A stretch of DNA of 38,310 nucleotides from Streptomyces sp. SID10853 (lineage in GTDB: Bacteria > Actinomycetota > Actinomycetes > Streptomycetales > Streptomycetaceae): positions 1 through 38,310 of the forward strand of contig NZ_JAAGLN010000047.1 in the NCBI RefSeq assembly GCF_010548145.1, in the 5' to 3' direction. The notes beneath the pieces are model-generated. The model was not told where the DNA came from. It did not search any database and saw only the letters and a list, made by a program, of their open reading frames with translations. The stretch's first letter is position 1. Each line of letters opens with the position of its first letter. A program made the position numbers and the translations under genes. This document shows positions 24,339 to 33,160 of the stretch, piece by piece.

Positions 24339-24622
24339 GGTTCGCAGGCCGCCACCCGTCCGACGGCTGCATCGCCCCCGCGACGACGTGCAGATGGCCG
24401 ACGGGCCGATCCGCCGGGCCATGGTGGCCGTGACCGTCCGCCCGGCAGTCGTTCCACGTCTCCTGCGCGCCCGGAGCCCAGCGATCACGACATGTCAGCG
24501 GATCCAACTGAGCGGCCACAGCTGACGCGTGAGCACCTTGCACGCGACGTACGGCTCAGCGCCTGCACCGGCCGCATCGGCCTGCCTGACTTCAGACATC
24601 CGACAGAGAAGAGGACACACAC

Positions 24623-25162
24623 ATGATGAACGAGGACAAGGCCGCCATCATCGAGGCGCTGAACATGTACGCCTTCGCGCTCGATGCGCGGCAGTGGGAC
24701 CTGTTCGATCGCGTCTTCACCGAAGACGTGGAAGCCGTCTTCGGCCCTGCCGGAGCCGCCTGGGTCGGCCGCGCCGAATTCAAGGCTTCTTTTGCCGCGT
24801 TCCACGACAGCCTGGACAGCCACGTCCACACGATGATGGGCCAGCTGGTCGACGTCGACGGAGACACGGCGCACGCGTTCAGCTACGGCAACTGGCTGCT
24901 CGTGCGCGAGGCGGCGGAAGGCGGGCCGACCTGGACGGGCACCGGTTACTACGACGACGAGCTGGTCCGTACCGACGAAGGCTGGCGCATCAAACGGCGC
25001 GTCTGCCGACTGCTGTCGTGGACAGGTAACCCGTCGGTGCCCGAGCCGCAGCGCGAGCACCAGCCGGACATGAACGCGATCGGCCTCCACCAGTTCGCCG
25101 CGAAGGGCGACATCACGTTCCTGAAGGCCATCACCAAGAAGCAGAATCGAGTGCATCCGTGA
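24623..25162 (+). CDS. SnoaL/NTF2-fold protein
   Basis: A 179-aa SnoaL_4-type protein: ALNMYAFALDARQWDLFDRV, FTEDVEAVFGPAG, HTMMGQLVDVDGDTAHAFSY, and TGYYDDELVRTDEGWRIKRR. The C-terminal tail (WTGNPSVPEPQREHQPDMNA) is longer than the core fold. GAGGA lies seven bases before the first ATG. Relatives act as dehydratases, isomerases or decarboxylases on aromatic or polyketide ligands. Its stop overlaps the start of the NmrA gene (GTGA at 25159-25162). A second SnoaL_4-type protein is encoded at 2358-2957 in an unrelated operon. Confidence 0.82.
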   Translation: MMNEDKAAIIEALNMYAFALDARQWDLFDRVFTEDVEAVFGPAGAAWVGRAEFKASFAAFHDSLDSHVHTMMGQLVDVDGDTAHAFSYGNWLLVREAAEGGPTWTGTGYYDDELVRTDEGWRIKRRVCRLLSWTGNPSVPEPQREHQPDMNAIGLHQFAAKGDITFLKAITKKQNRVHP

Positions 25163-26055
25163 TTCTTGTGACCGCTGCACACGGCAACCAAGGAAAGCGC
25201 CTCGTCCCCAGGCTGGTGGCGGCAGGAGCCCAACTGCGTGCCTGTGTCCGCTCCGAGACGTCCGCGCGAGCGCTGCGCGCCGCGGGCGTGACCGATGTCC
25301 TGGTCGGCGATCTCGCCGATCCGGCGGTACTGGCCCGTGCCATGCGCGGCGTGGAGACGGTGTACTACGTCGGGCCTGCCCTGCATCCCGATGAGCGGGC
25401 GACGGGGTTCGCCGCCGTCGACATCGCGAAGCGGGCGGGCGTGACGCACTTCGTGTTCAGCTCGGTGCTGCACGCCATCACCACGGACCTGATCCAGCAC
25501 GAGATCAAGCGGGACATCGAGGAGCACCTGGTGTCGTCGGGTCTGGAGTTCACCATCCTCCAGCCGGCCAACTACATGCTGCGCCACCGGCTGCTTCCCG
25601 CTTTCCAGGACGCCGTCTTCCGGTTGTCGTGGTCGCTCGACCGCCGCCAGTCGATGGTCGACGTCGACGACGTGACGGAGGTGGCGGCGGCCGTGCTGGC
25701 CGGCCCCCGCAGACATGCGGGCGCCACCTACGAGCTCGTCGCACCTGGCCGCTTCACGGCGTACGACCTCGCCCGTGTCATCTCCGAGGTGACGGGCAGT
25801 GAGGTCGCCGCCGAGGAGATCGACGCGATGGACTTCCTCAAGGCGTCTCTCGGCGTTCAGTCCCTTGACGAGGTCCCCTACCAGGCTGAGGTGTTGTGCG
25901 CGATCAGCGCTCGCTACAGCAGCCACGATTTCATCGGGAACCCCAACGTGCTCGCGTGGCTGCTCGGTCGGCGGCCCACGACCTTCGAGCAGTTCGTGCG
26001 CAGAGAGTTCCGCGTCTTCCAAGAGCAGATGGAGAAGCCATGCCTGGGCCCGTAG
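25159..26055 (+). CDS. NmrA-family NAD(P)-binding protein (atypical SDR)
   Basis: A 298-aa atypical SDR. The Rossmann motif is ILVTAAHGNQGKRLVPRL (residues 2-19), with R-rich ACVRSETSARAL after strand 2 suggesting NADP(H), then VGDLADPAVLARAM and FVFSSVLHA. The Tyr-x-x-x-Lys pair of classical SDRs is not evident (HEIKRDIEEHL occupies that region). Members are either isoflavone-reductase/quinone-reductase-like enzymes or redox sensors. It is coupled at both ends: a 4-base overlap with the NTF2 gene and a 16-base overlap with the flavin reductase gene. Confidence 0.85.
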   Translation: MILVTAAHGNQGKRLVPRLVAAGAQLRACVRSETSARALRAAGVTDVLVGDLADPAVLARAMRGVETVYYVGPALHPDERATGFAAVDIAKRAGVTHFVFSSVLHAITTDLIQHEIKRDIEEHLVSSGLEFTILQPANYMLRHRLLPAFQDAVFRLSWSLDRRQSMVDVDDVTEVAAAVLAGPRRHAGATYELVAPGRFTAYDLARVISEVTGSEVAAEEIDAMDFLKASLGVQSLDEVPYQAEVLCAISARYSSHDFIGNPNVLAWLLGRRPTTFEQFVRREFRVFQEQMEKPCLGP

Positions 26056-27188
26056 ACGCCGGCCTCTTCCGCGAGACCCTGGGCCACTATCCGACCGGGG
26101 TGGCCGTCGTCACGACGGTGACGGACAGAGGGGCGCCGGACGGCATGGTCGTCGGGACCTTTTCGTCGGTCTCCCTCGATCCGCCGCTGATCGCCTTCTT
26201 CCCGGCTGCCGACTCACGCAGCTTCGCCCGGCTCCGGACGGCGCCGGCGTTCTGCGTCAACGTCCTGGCCTCCGACCAGGAGCCGCTCTGCCGGCAGATC
26301 GCGACCAGCCGAGAAGGCAAGTTCGACGGAGTGGGCTGGCGCCCCGGCTCGCTGGGCTCGCCCATCCTCGACGGCGCGGTGTCGTGGATCGAGTGCACCT
26401 TCGAGGAGGTCCGCGAGGCGGGGGACCACTTCATCGTCCTGGGCCGGGTGCACGGTCTCGCCGTCGAACGGTCGACGCTGCCGCTGCTCTTCTTCCAGGG
26501 CGGCTACGGGCGCTTCTCACCCGGATCCTTCGTCGCAGCGCCGGACCCGGAGCTGATCCAGGCAGCGCACCTCGCCGAGACGATCAGAACTCAGGTCGAG
26601 GAGCTCAGCACCGAGTTCTCGGTCACCTGCAGTGTCCTCGCCAGAATCCGCGACGACGCGGTCCAGGTACTCGCCACCAACACGGGCCTCGCCGGTGACG
26701 CGCCCCCGCTCGGGCACCGGCAACCCGTCATTCCTCCCATGGGAGCCGTGTTCATGACGGACGCGACCTCGGAGGAGGTGGACGAGTGGCTGAGTCGCGC
26801 CCCTGACTGCGACGGCGAGATCCAGGATCGCCACAGAGCCTTGCTCGACAAGGTCCGCGTGTGCGGCTATTCGCTCCTCGCGACAGAGCCGCACCTGCTG
26901 GAGAGCCACCGGGCGGCGCTCTCCGCGTTCGAGAAATCCGACCGTCTGCCGCGTCAGGAGCGTGTGGTCCAGCAGGCGACGGCGAAGTTGGCGGAGCTCT
27001 TCTGCCCCGACCTGGTGCCGGGAGAGAGCTACGACCTTGCTTCGATCGTCGTCCTCATCCCCACGAAGGCCGATCTGCCCCAGATGGCGCTGCGAATGAC
27101 CGGGCTGCCCGGTTCCGCGCCGGCAGCTCAGGTTGAGTCGTGGATCGAAGGGCTCAAGCGAGTTGCTCAGAGCGTGCCCGCCGCCTGA
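26040..27188 (+). CDS. flavin reductase with C-terminal IclR-effector-like domain
   Basis: A 382-aa two-domain protein. Residues 1-165 are a flavin reductase domain of the HpaC/HsaB/RutF type: FRETLGHYPTGVAVVTT, VVGTFSSVSLDPPLIAFFPA, FCVNVLASDQEPLCRQIA, KFDGVGWRPG and LLFFQGGYGRFSP. Residues ~168-382 resemble the ligand-binding domain of IclR regulators: ELIQAAHLAETIRTQVEELS, VLARIRDDAVQVLATNTG, PPMGAVFMTDATSEEVDEWL, KVRVCGYSLLA and a final LPQMALRMTG plus helix. No DNA-binding helix-turn-helix is present. The first domain would supply reduced flavin to the oxygenase at 21036-22307; the second may gate this on aromatic substrate, as the extra domain of p-hydroxyphenylacetate hydroxylase reductase C1 does. 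Start ATG 26040 has GGAGA upstream. Confidence 0.82.
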   Translation: MPGPVDAGLFRETLGHYPTGVAVVTTVTDRGAPDGMVVGTFSSVSLDPPLIAFFPAADSRSFARLRTAPAFCVNVLASDQEPLCRQIATSREGKFDGVGWRPGSLGSPILDGAVSWIECTFEEVREAGDHFIVLGRVHGLAVERSTLPLLFFQGGYGRFSPGSFVAAPDPELIQAAHLAETIRTQVEELSTEFSVTCSVLARIRDDAVQVLATNTGLAGDAPPLGHRQPVIPPMGAVFMTDATSEEVDEWLSRAPDCDGEIQDRHRALLDKVRVCGYSLLATEPHLLESHRAALSAFEKSDRLPRQERVVQQATAKLAELFCPDLVPGESYDLASIVVLIPTKADLPQMALRMTGLPGSAPAAQVESWIEGLKRVAQSVPAA

Positions 27189-27216
27189 TCGACTCCTCGG
27201 CGCTGCGGGATGCGGG

Positions 27217-27726
27217 CTACGCGCCCTGCCGGGGGTGCTGCGCCGTAAGGGGGGAGTGCAGTGTGTCGTCGAGCACGCCGAGGATCGTCCGCAGCTGTGC
27301 GAGCGCGTCGTTGAGGGTCGCGGCCGGTACGTCGGACAGAGCGCCGTGCAGTGCGGCGGCCGCCGCGGTGGTGATGCTGTGAGCGGCGGTGACACCCTCG
27401 GGCGTGAGGCGCACGTTGTGGCTGCGCCCGTCCTGAGGGTTGGGCACGCGCGACACCAGGCAGCGGGCCTCCAGTCGGCGCAGGACGTTGCTCATCCCGC
27501 CTGTTGTGAGCAGTAGACGCGTGGCCAGCTCTTTGGGCCGGAGCTGGTAGGGCTCCCCGACGGAACGCAGCGCGCCGAGTACGTCGAGTTCCGCGGCCGT
27601 GAAGTCCTGTGCCGCAAGAGCCGGCGCGATGGCGCGCTCGAGCAGGCCCTGCAGGCGAACGACGTGCTGGGAGAGCGCCAGCGTCAGACGTTCGCCGCTC
27701 AGCTCCGTCTCACTGTCAGCAGTCAT
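27217..27726 (-). CDS. MarR-family transcriptional regulator
   Basis: A 169-aa winged-helix protein: FTAAELDVLGALRSVGEPYQ, then LRPKELATRLLLTTGGMSNV and LRRLEARCLVSRVPNPQDGR, followed by the wing (SHNVRLTPEG). These are classical MarR features at normal length. It is divergent from the amidohydrolase gene, with a perfect 20-bp palindrome between the starts. It converges with the flavin reductase gene, leaving 28 bases between stops. No good ribosome site is visible before ATG 27726. Confidence 0.9.
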   Translation of the reverse strand: MTADSETELSGERLTLALSQHVVRLQGLLERAIAPALAAQDFTAAELDVLGALRSVGEPYQLRPKELATRLLLTTGGMSNVLRRLEARCLVSRVPNPQDGRSHNVRLTPEGVTAAHSITTAAAAALHGALSDVPAATLNDALAQLRTILGVLDDTLHSPLTAQHPRQGA

Positions 27727-27756
27727 GACCCGATCATAGCCAGCAATGCTGTCGTG

Positions 27757-27776
27757 ATACCTTTCAGAAAAGGTAT
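27757..27776. promoter_or_regulatory. MarR operator between marR and amidohydrolase
   Basis: A perfect inverted repeat ATACCTTT-CAGA-AAAGGTAT lies 30 bases before the MarR start and 15 bases before the amidohydrolase start, right next to the latter's AGGAGG. A bound repressor would block both promoters and possibly early elongation. Confidence 0.72.
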
Positions 27777-27791
27777 TTCGAGGAGGTCCTG

Positions 27792-28859
27792 ATGGCCACC
27801 ACTACCGCGATTGACGATGTCCGCGTGTTCACGGGTGACGGCCTGACGCCGCCACGGCGGGTGTATATCGAGGGCGAGGAATTCACCGTCGACGGAATCC
27901 CGGACGTGGTGGTCGACGGCGCGGGCAAGTTCCTCCTCCCGGGCCTGATCGACTCGCACATGCACACGCTCGGACGGGACGACTTGGCGAACCTGGCGCA
28001 GTCGGGTGTGACCACCGGCCTGGACATGGCTGCGTGGCCGCTCCCGTTCGTCACCGAGATGCGCGCCCAGGCAGGCGTGGCGCAGATTCGTAGCGCGACG
28101 ACCCCCGCGGTCGGGCCCGGCGGCAATCACGCGAAGATGCCCGGCTTTCCCGCGGACGCTATCGTCACGAGCCCGCAGGAGGCGTACGCCTTCGTCGAGC
28201 GGCGGGTCGCCGACGGCGCCGACTACATCAAGATCGTCACGGAGGCAGCGCCGCCGGAGGGCATGGACCAGGCGACCGTGAACACCATCGTCGAGGCGGC
28301 GCACGAGCACGACCTCCTCGTCGTGGCGCACTCGATCACCACCGGCGCGTTCCGTATCGCGGTCGAGGCCGGCGTCGACGTCAGCACCCACGCACCTCTC
28401 GACGCCGTGCTCGACGACGAGACCGTCGCGCGCATGCGGGACGCCGGAATGAGCTCCTCGCCCACCCTGACGATGATGAAGGGCATCGCCGGAGTCCGGA
28501 CGGCGGCAGGGCTCAGGTACGAGTACGCCCGCGACACGGTGACCAAGTTCCACGAGGCCGGCATCCGATTGCTGGTCGGCACCGACGCGAACTCGGCGCC
28601 CGGCGTACCTTTCGCCCCCCGGCACGGCATGTCCTTCCACGACGAGCTGGAGCTCATGGTCGAGGCCGGGCTCACGCCCGTCGAGGCGCTGCGCGGAGCC
28701 ACGACGCTCACCGCACGGACCTTCGGACTCGACGACCGTGGCGCGATCGAACCGGGTCGCCGTGCCGACCTGGTCCTCGTCGGGGCCGACCCGACGGCCG
28801 ACATCACCGCGACGCGCACCATCGAAGGAGTGTGGATCGCCGGGGAACGCGTCCGCTGA
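27792..28859 (+). CDS. amidohydrolase-superfamily enzyme (metal-dependent hydrolase)
   Basis: A 355-aa TIM-barrel amidohydrolase of the imidazolonepropionase/prolidase-like group. Ligands: H56 and H58 in DSHMHT, K147 in DYIKIV (probable carboxylated lysine bridging two metals), H180 in VVAHS, H200 in STHAP, and the catalytic D265 in LVGTDAN. A small beta-sandwich domain is formed by both termini (start; ending RRADLVLVGADPTADI). All catalytic residues are present. AGGAGG precedes the ATG by five bases. The substrate, likely a cyclic amide, lactone or ester, is unknown. Expression is probably controlled by the divergent MarR protein. Confidence 0.88.
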   Translation: MATTTAIDDVRVFTGDGLTPPRRVYIEGEEFTVDGIPDVVVDGAGKFLLPGLIDSHMHTLGRDDLANLAQSGVTTGLDMAAWPLPFVTEMRAQAGVAQIRSATTPAVGPGGNHAKMPGFPADAIVTSPQEAYAFVERRVADGADYIKIVTEAAPPEGMDQATVNTIVEAAHEHDLLVVAHSITTGAFRIAVEAGVDVSTHAPLDAVLDDETVARMRDAGMSSSPTLTMMKGIAGVRTAAGLRYEYARDTVTKFHEAGIRLLVGTDANSAPGVPFAPRHGMSFHDELELMVEAGLTPVEALRGATTLTARTFGLDDRGAIEPGRRADLVLVGADPTADITATRTIEGVWIAGERVR

Positions 28860-28933
28860 GCAGCGGCCAACGTTTTAGGCTGCTGAACGGCCGATGCACA
28901 TACGCACCGTGAAGACGACGAGCAAGGACATAC

Positions 28934-30010
28934 ATGGCAATGGCACAGGCCGGCACAGGTTCATCACCGCGACTGCGCTCCACGCTGGACGCTGTCCCTG
29001 TCTATGTGCCGGGCAAGACGGCCGCGTCCGGCTGGAAGTTGTCCTCCAACGAGAACCCCTATCCTCCGCTCGACGGCGTGCTGGAGGCCGTCACCCTTGC
29101 CGCCGGGCGGATGCACCGCTACCCGGACCTGCATGGCACCGAGCTGACGAACCGGCTGGCGGAGCACCTCGCGGTTCCCGCCCCGCACATCGCCCTGGGC
29201 ACGGGGTCGAGCGGGCTACTGCAGCAGCTGATGCAGATAGCCGTCGACCCGGGCGACGAAGTCGTATATGCCTGGCGGTCCTTCGAGTCCTACCCCATCG
29301 CCACGCGTCTGTTCGGGGCCGCCTCTGTGGAGGTGCCGCTCACCGGGGACGAGGCGCACGACCTCGCCGCGATGGCGCAGGCGATCACCGACCGGACCCG
29401 CCTGGTGTTGGTGTGCACGCCCAACAACCCCACCGGCAAGGCCCTGCACCGGGACGAACTGGAGCGGTTCCTCGACCGTGTGCCGGTCGACGTGCTGGTC
29501 GTTTTGGACGAGGCGTACGTGGAGTTCAACACCGACCCTCACTGCGCCGACGGCATAGAGCTGTACCAGGAGCGGGCGAACGTCGTCGTGCTGCGCACCT
29601 TCTCCAAGGCCTACGGTCTGGCCGGGCTACGGATCGGCTACGCCGTCGCTCACGCACCGGTGGCCGAGGCGCTGCGCAAGACCGCCGTGCCCTTCGGCGT
29701 CTCCACCGCGGCGCAGAGCGCCGCGCTCGCCTCCCTCGACCGGCAGGACGAACTGATGGGACGCGTCGCCGACCTCGTCACCGAACGGGAACGTGTCTAC
29801 GAGGCACTGCTGCGACAGGGCTGGACCGTGCCCGAGAGCCAGGCCAACTTCCTTTGGCTGCGCCTCGGCGAGCAGACCTCCGGGTTCGCCGATCACTGCC
29901 GTGATGCCGGAGTGATGGTGCGGCCCTACGGCCAGGACGGCGTGCGGATCACTGTCGGCGAACCACAGGCCAACGACGCCCTGGTGGCCGCGGCCGCTCG
30001 GTATCGCTGA
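28934..30010 (+). CDS. hisC: histidinol-phosphate/aromatic aminotransferase (HisC-like)
   Basis: A 358-aa fold-type I PLP enzyme. Signatures: [11 protein letters not shown] (35-45), [12 protein letters not shown] (88-99), [16 protein letters not shown] (161-176), VLDEAYVEF (190-198), the PLP lysine K225 in [16 protein letters not shown], and a C-terminal ITVG. Length is normal. Housekeeping hisC sits in the his operon; this solitary copy is flanked by an amidohydrolase and pseudogenes, so it may be the Pat-type aromatic amino acid transaminase common in actinobacteria. AAGGA lies seven bases before ATG 28934; 74 bases separate it from the amidohydrolase stop. Confidence 0.85.
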   Translation: MAMAQAGTGSSPRLRSTLDAVPVYVPGKTAASGWKLSSNENPYPPLDGVLEAVTLAAGRMHRYPDLHGTELTNRLAEHLAVPAPHIALGTGSSGLLQQLMQIAVDPGDEVVYAWRSFESYPIATRLFGAASVEVPLTGDEAHDLAAMAQAITDRTRLVLVCTPNNPTGKALHRDELERFLDRVPVDVLVVLDEAYVEFNTDPHCADGIELYQERANVVVLRTFSKAYGLAGLRIGYAVAHAPVAEALRKTAVPFGVSTAAQSAALASLDRQDELMGRVADLVTERERVYEALLRQGWTVPESQANFLWLRLGEQTSGFADHCRDAGVMVRPYGQDGVRITVGEPQANDALVAAAARYR

Positions 30011-30027
30011 GTTCCCGGCGCCAGGTT

Positions 30028-30694
30028 CTACGGCTGCTGCGGGGGAGACGAGGTCGCCGACCAGTGGCCGCTCAGGAGCGCGAGGGAGAATCCGGTGAGG
30101 TGATCGGCCAGGACCTCGGTGTCGTCGGCCGTGTCCCGCTCCAGCCAGTCGATCACCACCTCCGTCACTCCGGCCACCAGGCCGAGCAGGACGCGCTCGC
30201 GGCGCAGGCGATCGGCGGGCCCGGGTGCGGTGAACCGGATGAGACGGCCGAAGAGTTCGGCGTCCTTGCGGAGAGGCCCCAGCGCCGGAGTTCCATGCGA
30301 GGGGCGTTGATGTAGATGACCCGCGCCGAGTCCGGGTGATCGGCGAGCAGGCGTACCAGCGCGTCATCATGGGACGCAGCAGCGCGTCGAGGTCGGCGGG
30401 CTCCTGCGGCGCCGCCGCGGCCACGCCGGCGAGCAGCCATTCGCTCTGCTGTCTGTGCACCGCGAGCAACAGGCTCTCGCGGTCCGTGAAGTGCTCGTAG
30501 AAATAGCCGTCGGAGCTGGCGATCAGTTCCTGTTCGAGCTGGGCATCACGGTCAGCGGTTTCCGTCACGATTGCGTCGAGTTCGGCTCGGCGGCGTTGGT
30601 CGTCCGCCCGGTCGGCGGCTTCTGCGTGGGAGGGATGATCCAAAAGGACTCCGTATGTGCGGATGGGGATGACGGGTTCTCGGACGGCTGGCAT
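30028..30694 (-). pseudogene. TetR regulator remnant with two frameshifts
   Basis: Three frames must be joined to read it. The first (from ATG 30694) ends in DGYFYEHFTDRESLLLAVHR and DLDALLRPMM, the last part of a TetR DNA-binding domain. Near 30368 similarity moves to ALVRLLADHPDSARVIYINA, and near 30279 to LRKDAELFGRLIRFTAPGPA, ending GFSLALLSGHWSATSSPPQQP at the stop 30028-30030. The sequence before EHFTD does not contain a helix-turn-helix: it reads IPIRTYGVLLDHPSHAEAAD, which I do not recognise, so a deletion has probably fused another gene's start to the middle of tetR. Confidence 0.75.
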
Positions 30695-30720
30695 CGCTCG
30701 GAGCGCGTGGCACGGGCTCG

Positions 30721-31108
30721 CTACAGCTCGTCGAGGCTGGTGGTGCCGGGAAACTCGTCGAGTTCGTTGTCCGTGGCGTCCTGCTGGTAGTGGAAGACGG
30801 CCTCTTCGAGGGAGGCGAGCCGTTCGAATCCAGGGTGTGCGCGGAAGGCGTCGGTGCGGTCGGCGATGTACTGCTGGGTCTCGGCCTCTGCGATGAGGAT
30901 GCGTACGGCATTGCGGGAGGCCGGCCGCTTCCAGCCGCCACCGGGCCGGACAGAGCACGATGCGGCCGTAGCGAGGCGCGGGAGAAAGGGCATTGCCGCC
31001 GCACCCCCCCCAGTCGAAGACCGTCACTTGGGCGCACTGGGCGCGCGAGAGCTCGGTCAGCAGCCTGGCCAGCGGCGGGGTGTGCTCGGTGAGGTTGAGC
31101 GCATGCAT
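30721..31108 (-). pseudogene. unrecognised gene disrupted at a G8 tract
   Basis: The first frame starts at ATG 31108 (MHALNLTEHTPPLARLLTEL, SRAQCAQVTVFDWGG) and runs into eight consecutive G on the coding strand (C at 31004-31011). Removing one G joins it to a second frame, MPFLPRLATAASCSVRPGGG ... ASLEEAVFHYQQDATDNELD EFPGTTSLDEL, with a stop at 30721-30723. The joined product would be about 128 aa, with good coding character in both parts. I do not recognise the family. It could be a true slippage mutation, phase variation or a base-calling error in the homopolymer. Confidence 0.55.
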
Positions 31109-31159
31109 GCCCACGGCTCAAGACGGCGCCCGAGGCCCGGGACGGCCAGGTACATCCGG

Positions 31160-31321
31160 TGGCCGTCGCAGGGTGCTCGCCGCGCGGGCCAGAGTATCGA
31201 GGTCCTGTTTCGTCACTACGCCAAGTTCCCAGACGGTGCCCAGGAGCAGGCCAACCGCCTCATCGAGCAGTCGATGGAAAAGTGGGAGCGCGTCAGCGGG
31301 AGCGAGGATTTTGAGGGATGA
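31160..31321 (+). pseudogene. C-terminal remnant of a tyrosine-type site-specific integrase
   Basis: The last ~50 codons of this frame read ARRAGQSIEVLFRHYAKFPD then GAQEQANRLIEQSMEKWE, matching the C-terminal end of actinobacterial phage/ICE tyrosine recombinases: an A-G-x-S helix, then the region with the catalytic tyrosine in HYAK, then a helical tail. Upstream in this frame there is no integrase sequence, so all of the catalytic core before this part is gone. The stop is at 31319-31321. It marks a former integration event at the border between pseudogene-rich and housekeeping DNA. Confidence 0.72.
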
Positions 31322-31435
31322 GGACTGGCTTTTGGTCCGTGACTGGTCCGGAAGAGCTGGTCTGGATCGGGATACCAGTGGGAGGAACTGGCAGTTACTT
31401 CGTAAAACACTCTCTCCGCCGAGCGGACTTCGGGA

Positions 31436-31477
31436 AGGCGCCTGCCGGGTAAAAGCCCAGGTCAGGCGCCTCTTTTT
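31436..31477 (+). terminator. rho-independent terminator after the integrase remnant
   Basis: The perfect 9-bp stem AGGCGCCTG/CAGGCGCCT (31436-31444, 31463-31471) has an inner CCGGG..CCC pairing and is followed by TTTTT at 31473-31477. The T-run supports rightward termination. It lies 115 bases after the integrase stop and directly next to the 3' end of the leftward aldehyde dehydrogenase gene, for which it lacks a T-run. Confidence 0.78.
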
Positions 31478-31483
31478 GCGCCC

Positions 31484-33007
<1,524 letters not shown>

Positions 33008-33076
33008 GTCAGTGGCCTCCCGGAATCCGCGCCGCCCGCCGTCGGCCGGCGCTCGCTGCCGAGAGTAGGAACCACG

Positions 33077-33094
33077 ACGTTGCAACCACGTTGC
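33077..33094. promoter_or_regulatory. direct repeat in the aldehyde dehydrogenase control region
   Basis: ACGTTGC occurs at 33077-33083 and 33088-33094, 11 bases apart, about one helix turn, 70 bases before the ATG. The first copy is part of the palindrome GTTGCAAC (33079-33086). This is a plausible regulator site, not proven. Confidence 0.4.
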
Positions 33095-33160
33095 GCGACG
33101 CCCCCCGATCAGCCCCTCCCGATCAGCCCCCGTCAGCCGCCCCGGTCGGCCGGCCCCCGC

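Larger units (their letters stand above)
23994..24622. other. divergent control region of the catabolic island
   Basis: No gene is supported in these 629 bases; short frames in them (for example 24087-24278) have no recognisable domain. The region separates the leftward cupin operon from the rightward NTF2/NmrA/flavin reductase operon. It contains two TGTTGACA boxes, listed separately, about 180 bases apart and facing opposite ways. Confidence 0.6.

Noticed and set aside
28859..28884. AGCAGC/GCTGCT hairpin at the amidohydrolase stop as terminator
   Set aside because: Six-base stem with a 14-base loop, overlapping the stop codon and with no following T-run; too weak.
31322..31435. tRNA or attachment site after the integrase tail
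   Set aside because: No cloverleaf or TPsiC-arm-like sequence found by eye; no matching direct repeat identified in the window.
33105..33160. Repeated GATCAGCCCC-like units before the GMC gene end, considered as a repeat array
   Set aside because: Only two to three imperfect copies, not a regular array; no CRISPR-like spacing.
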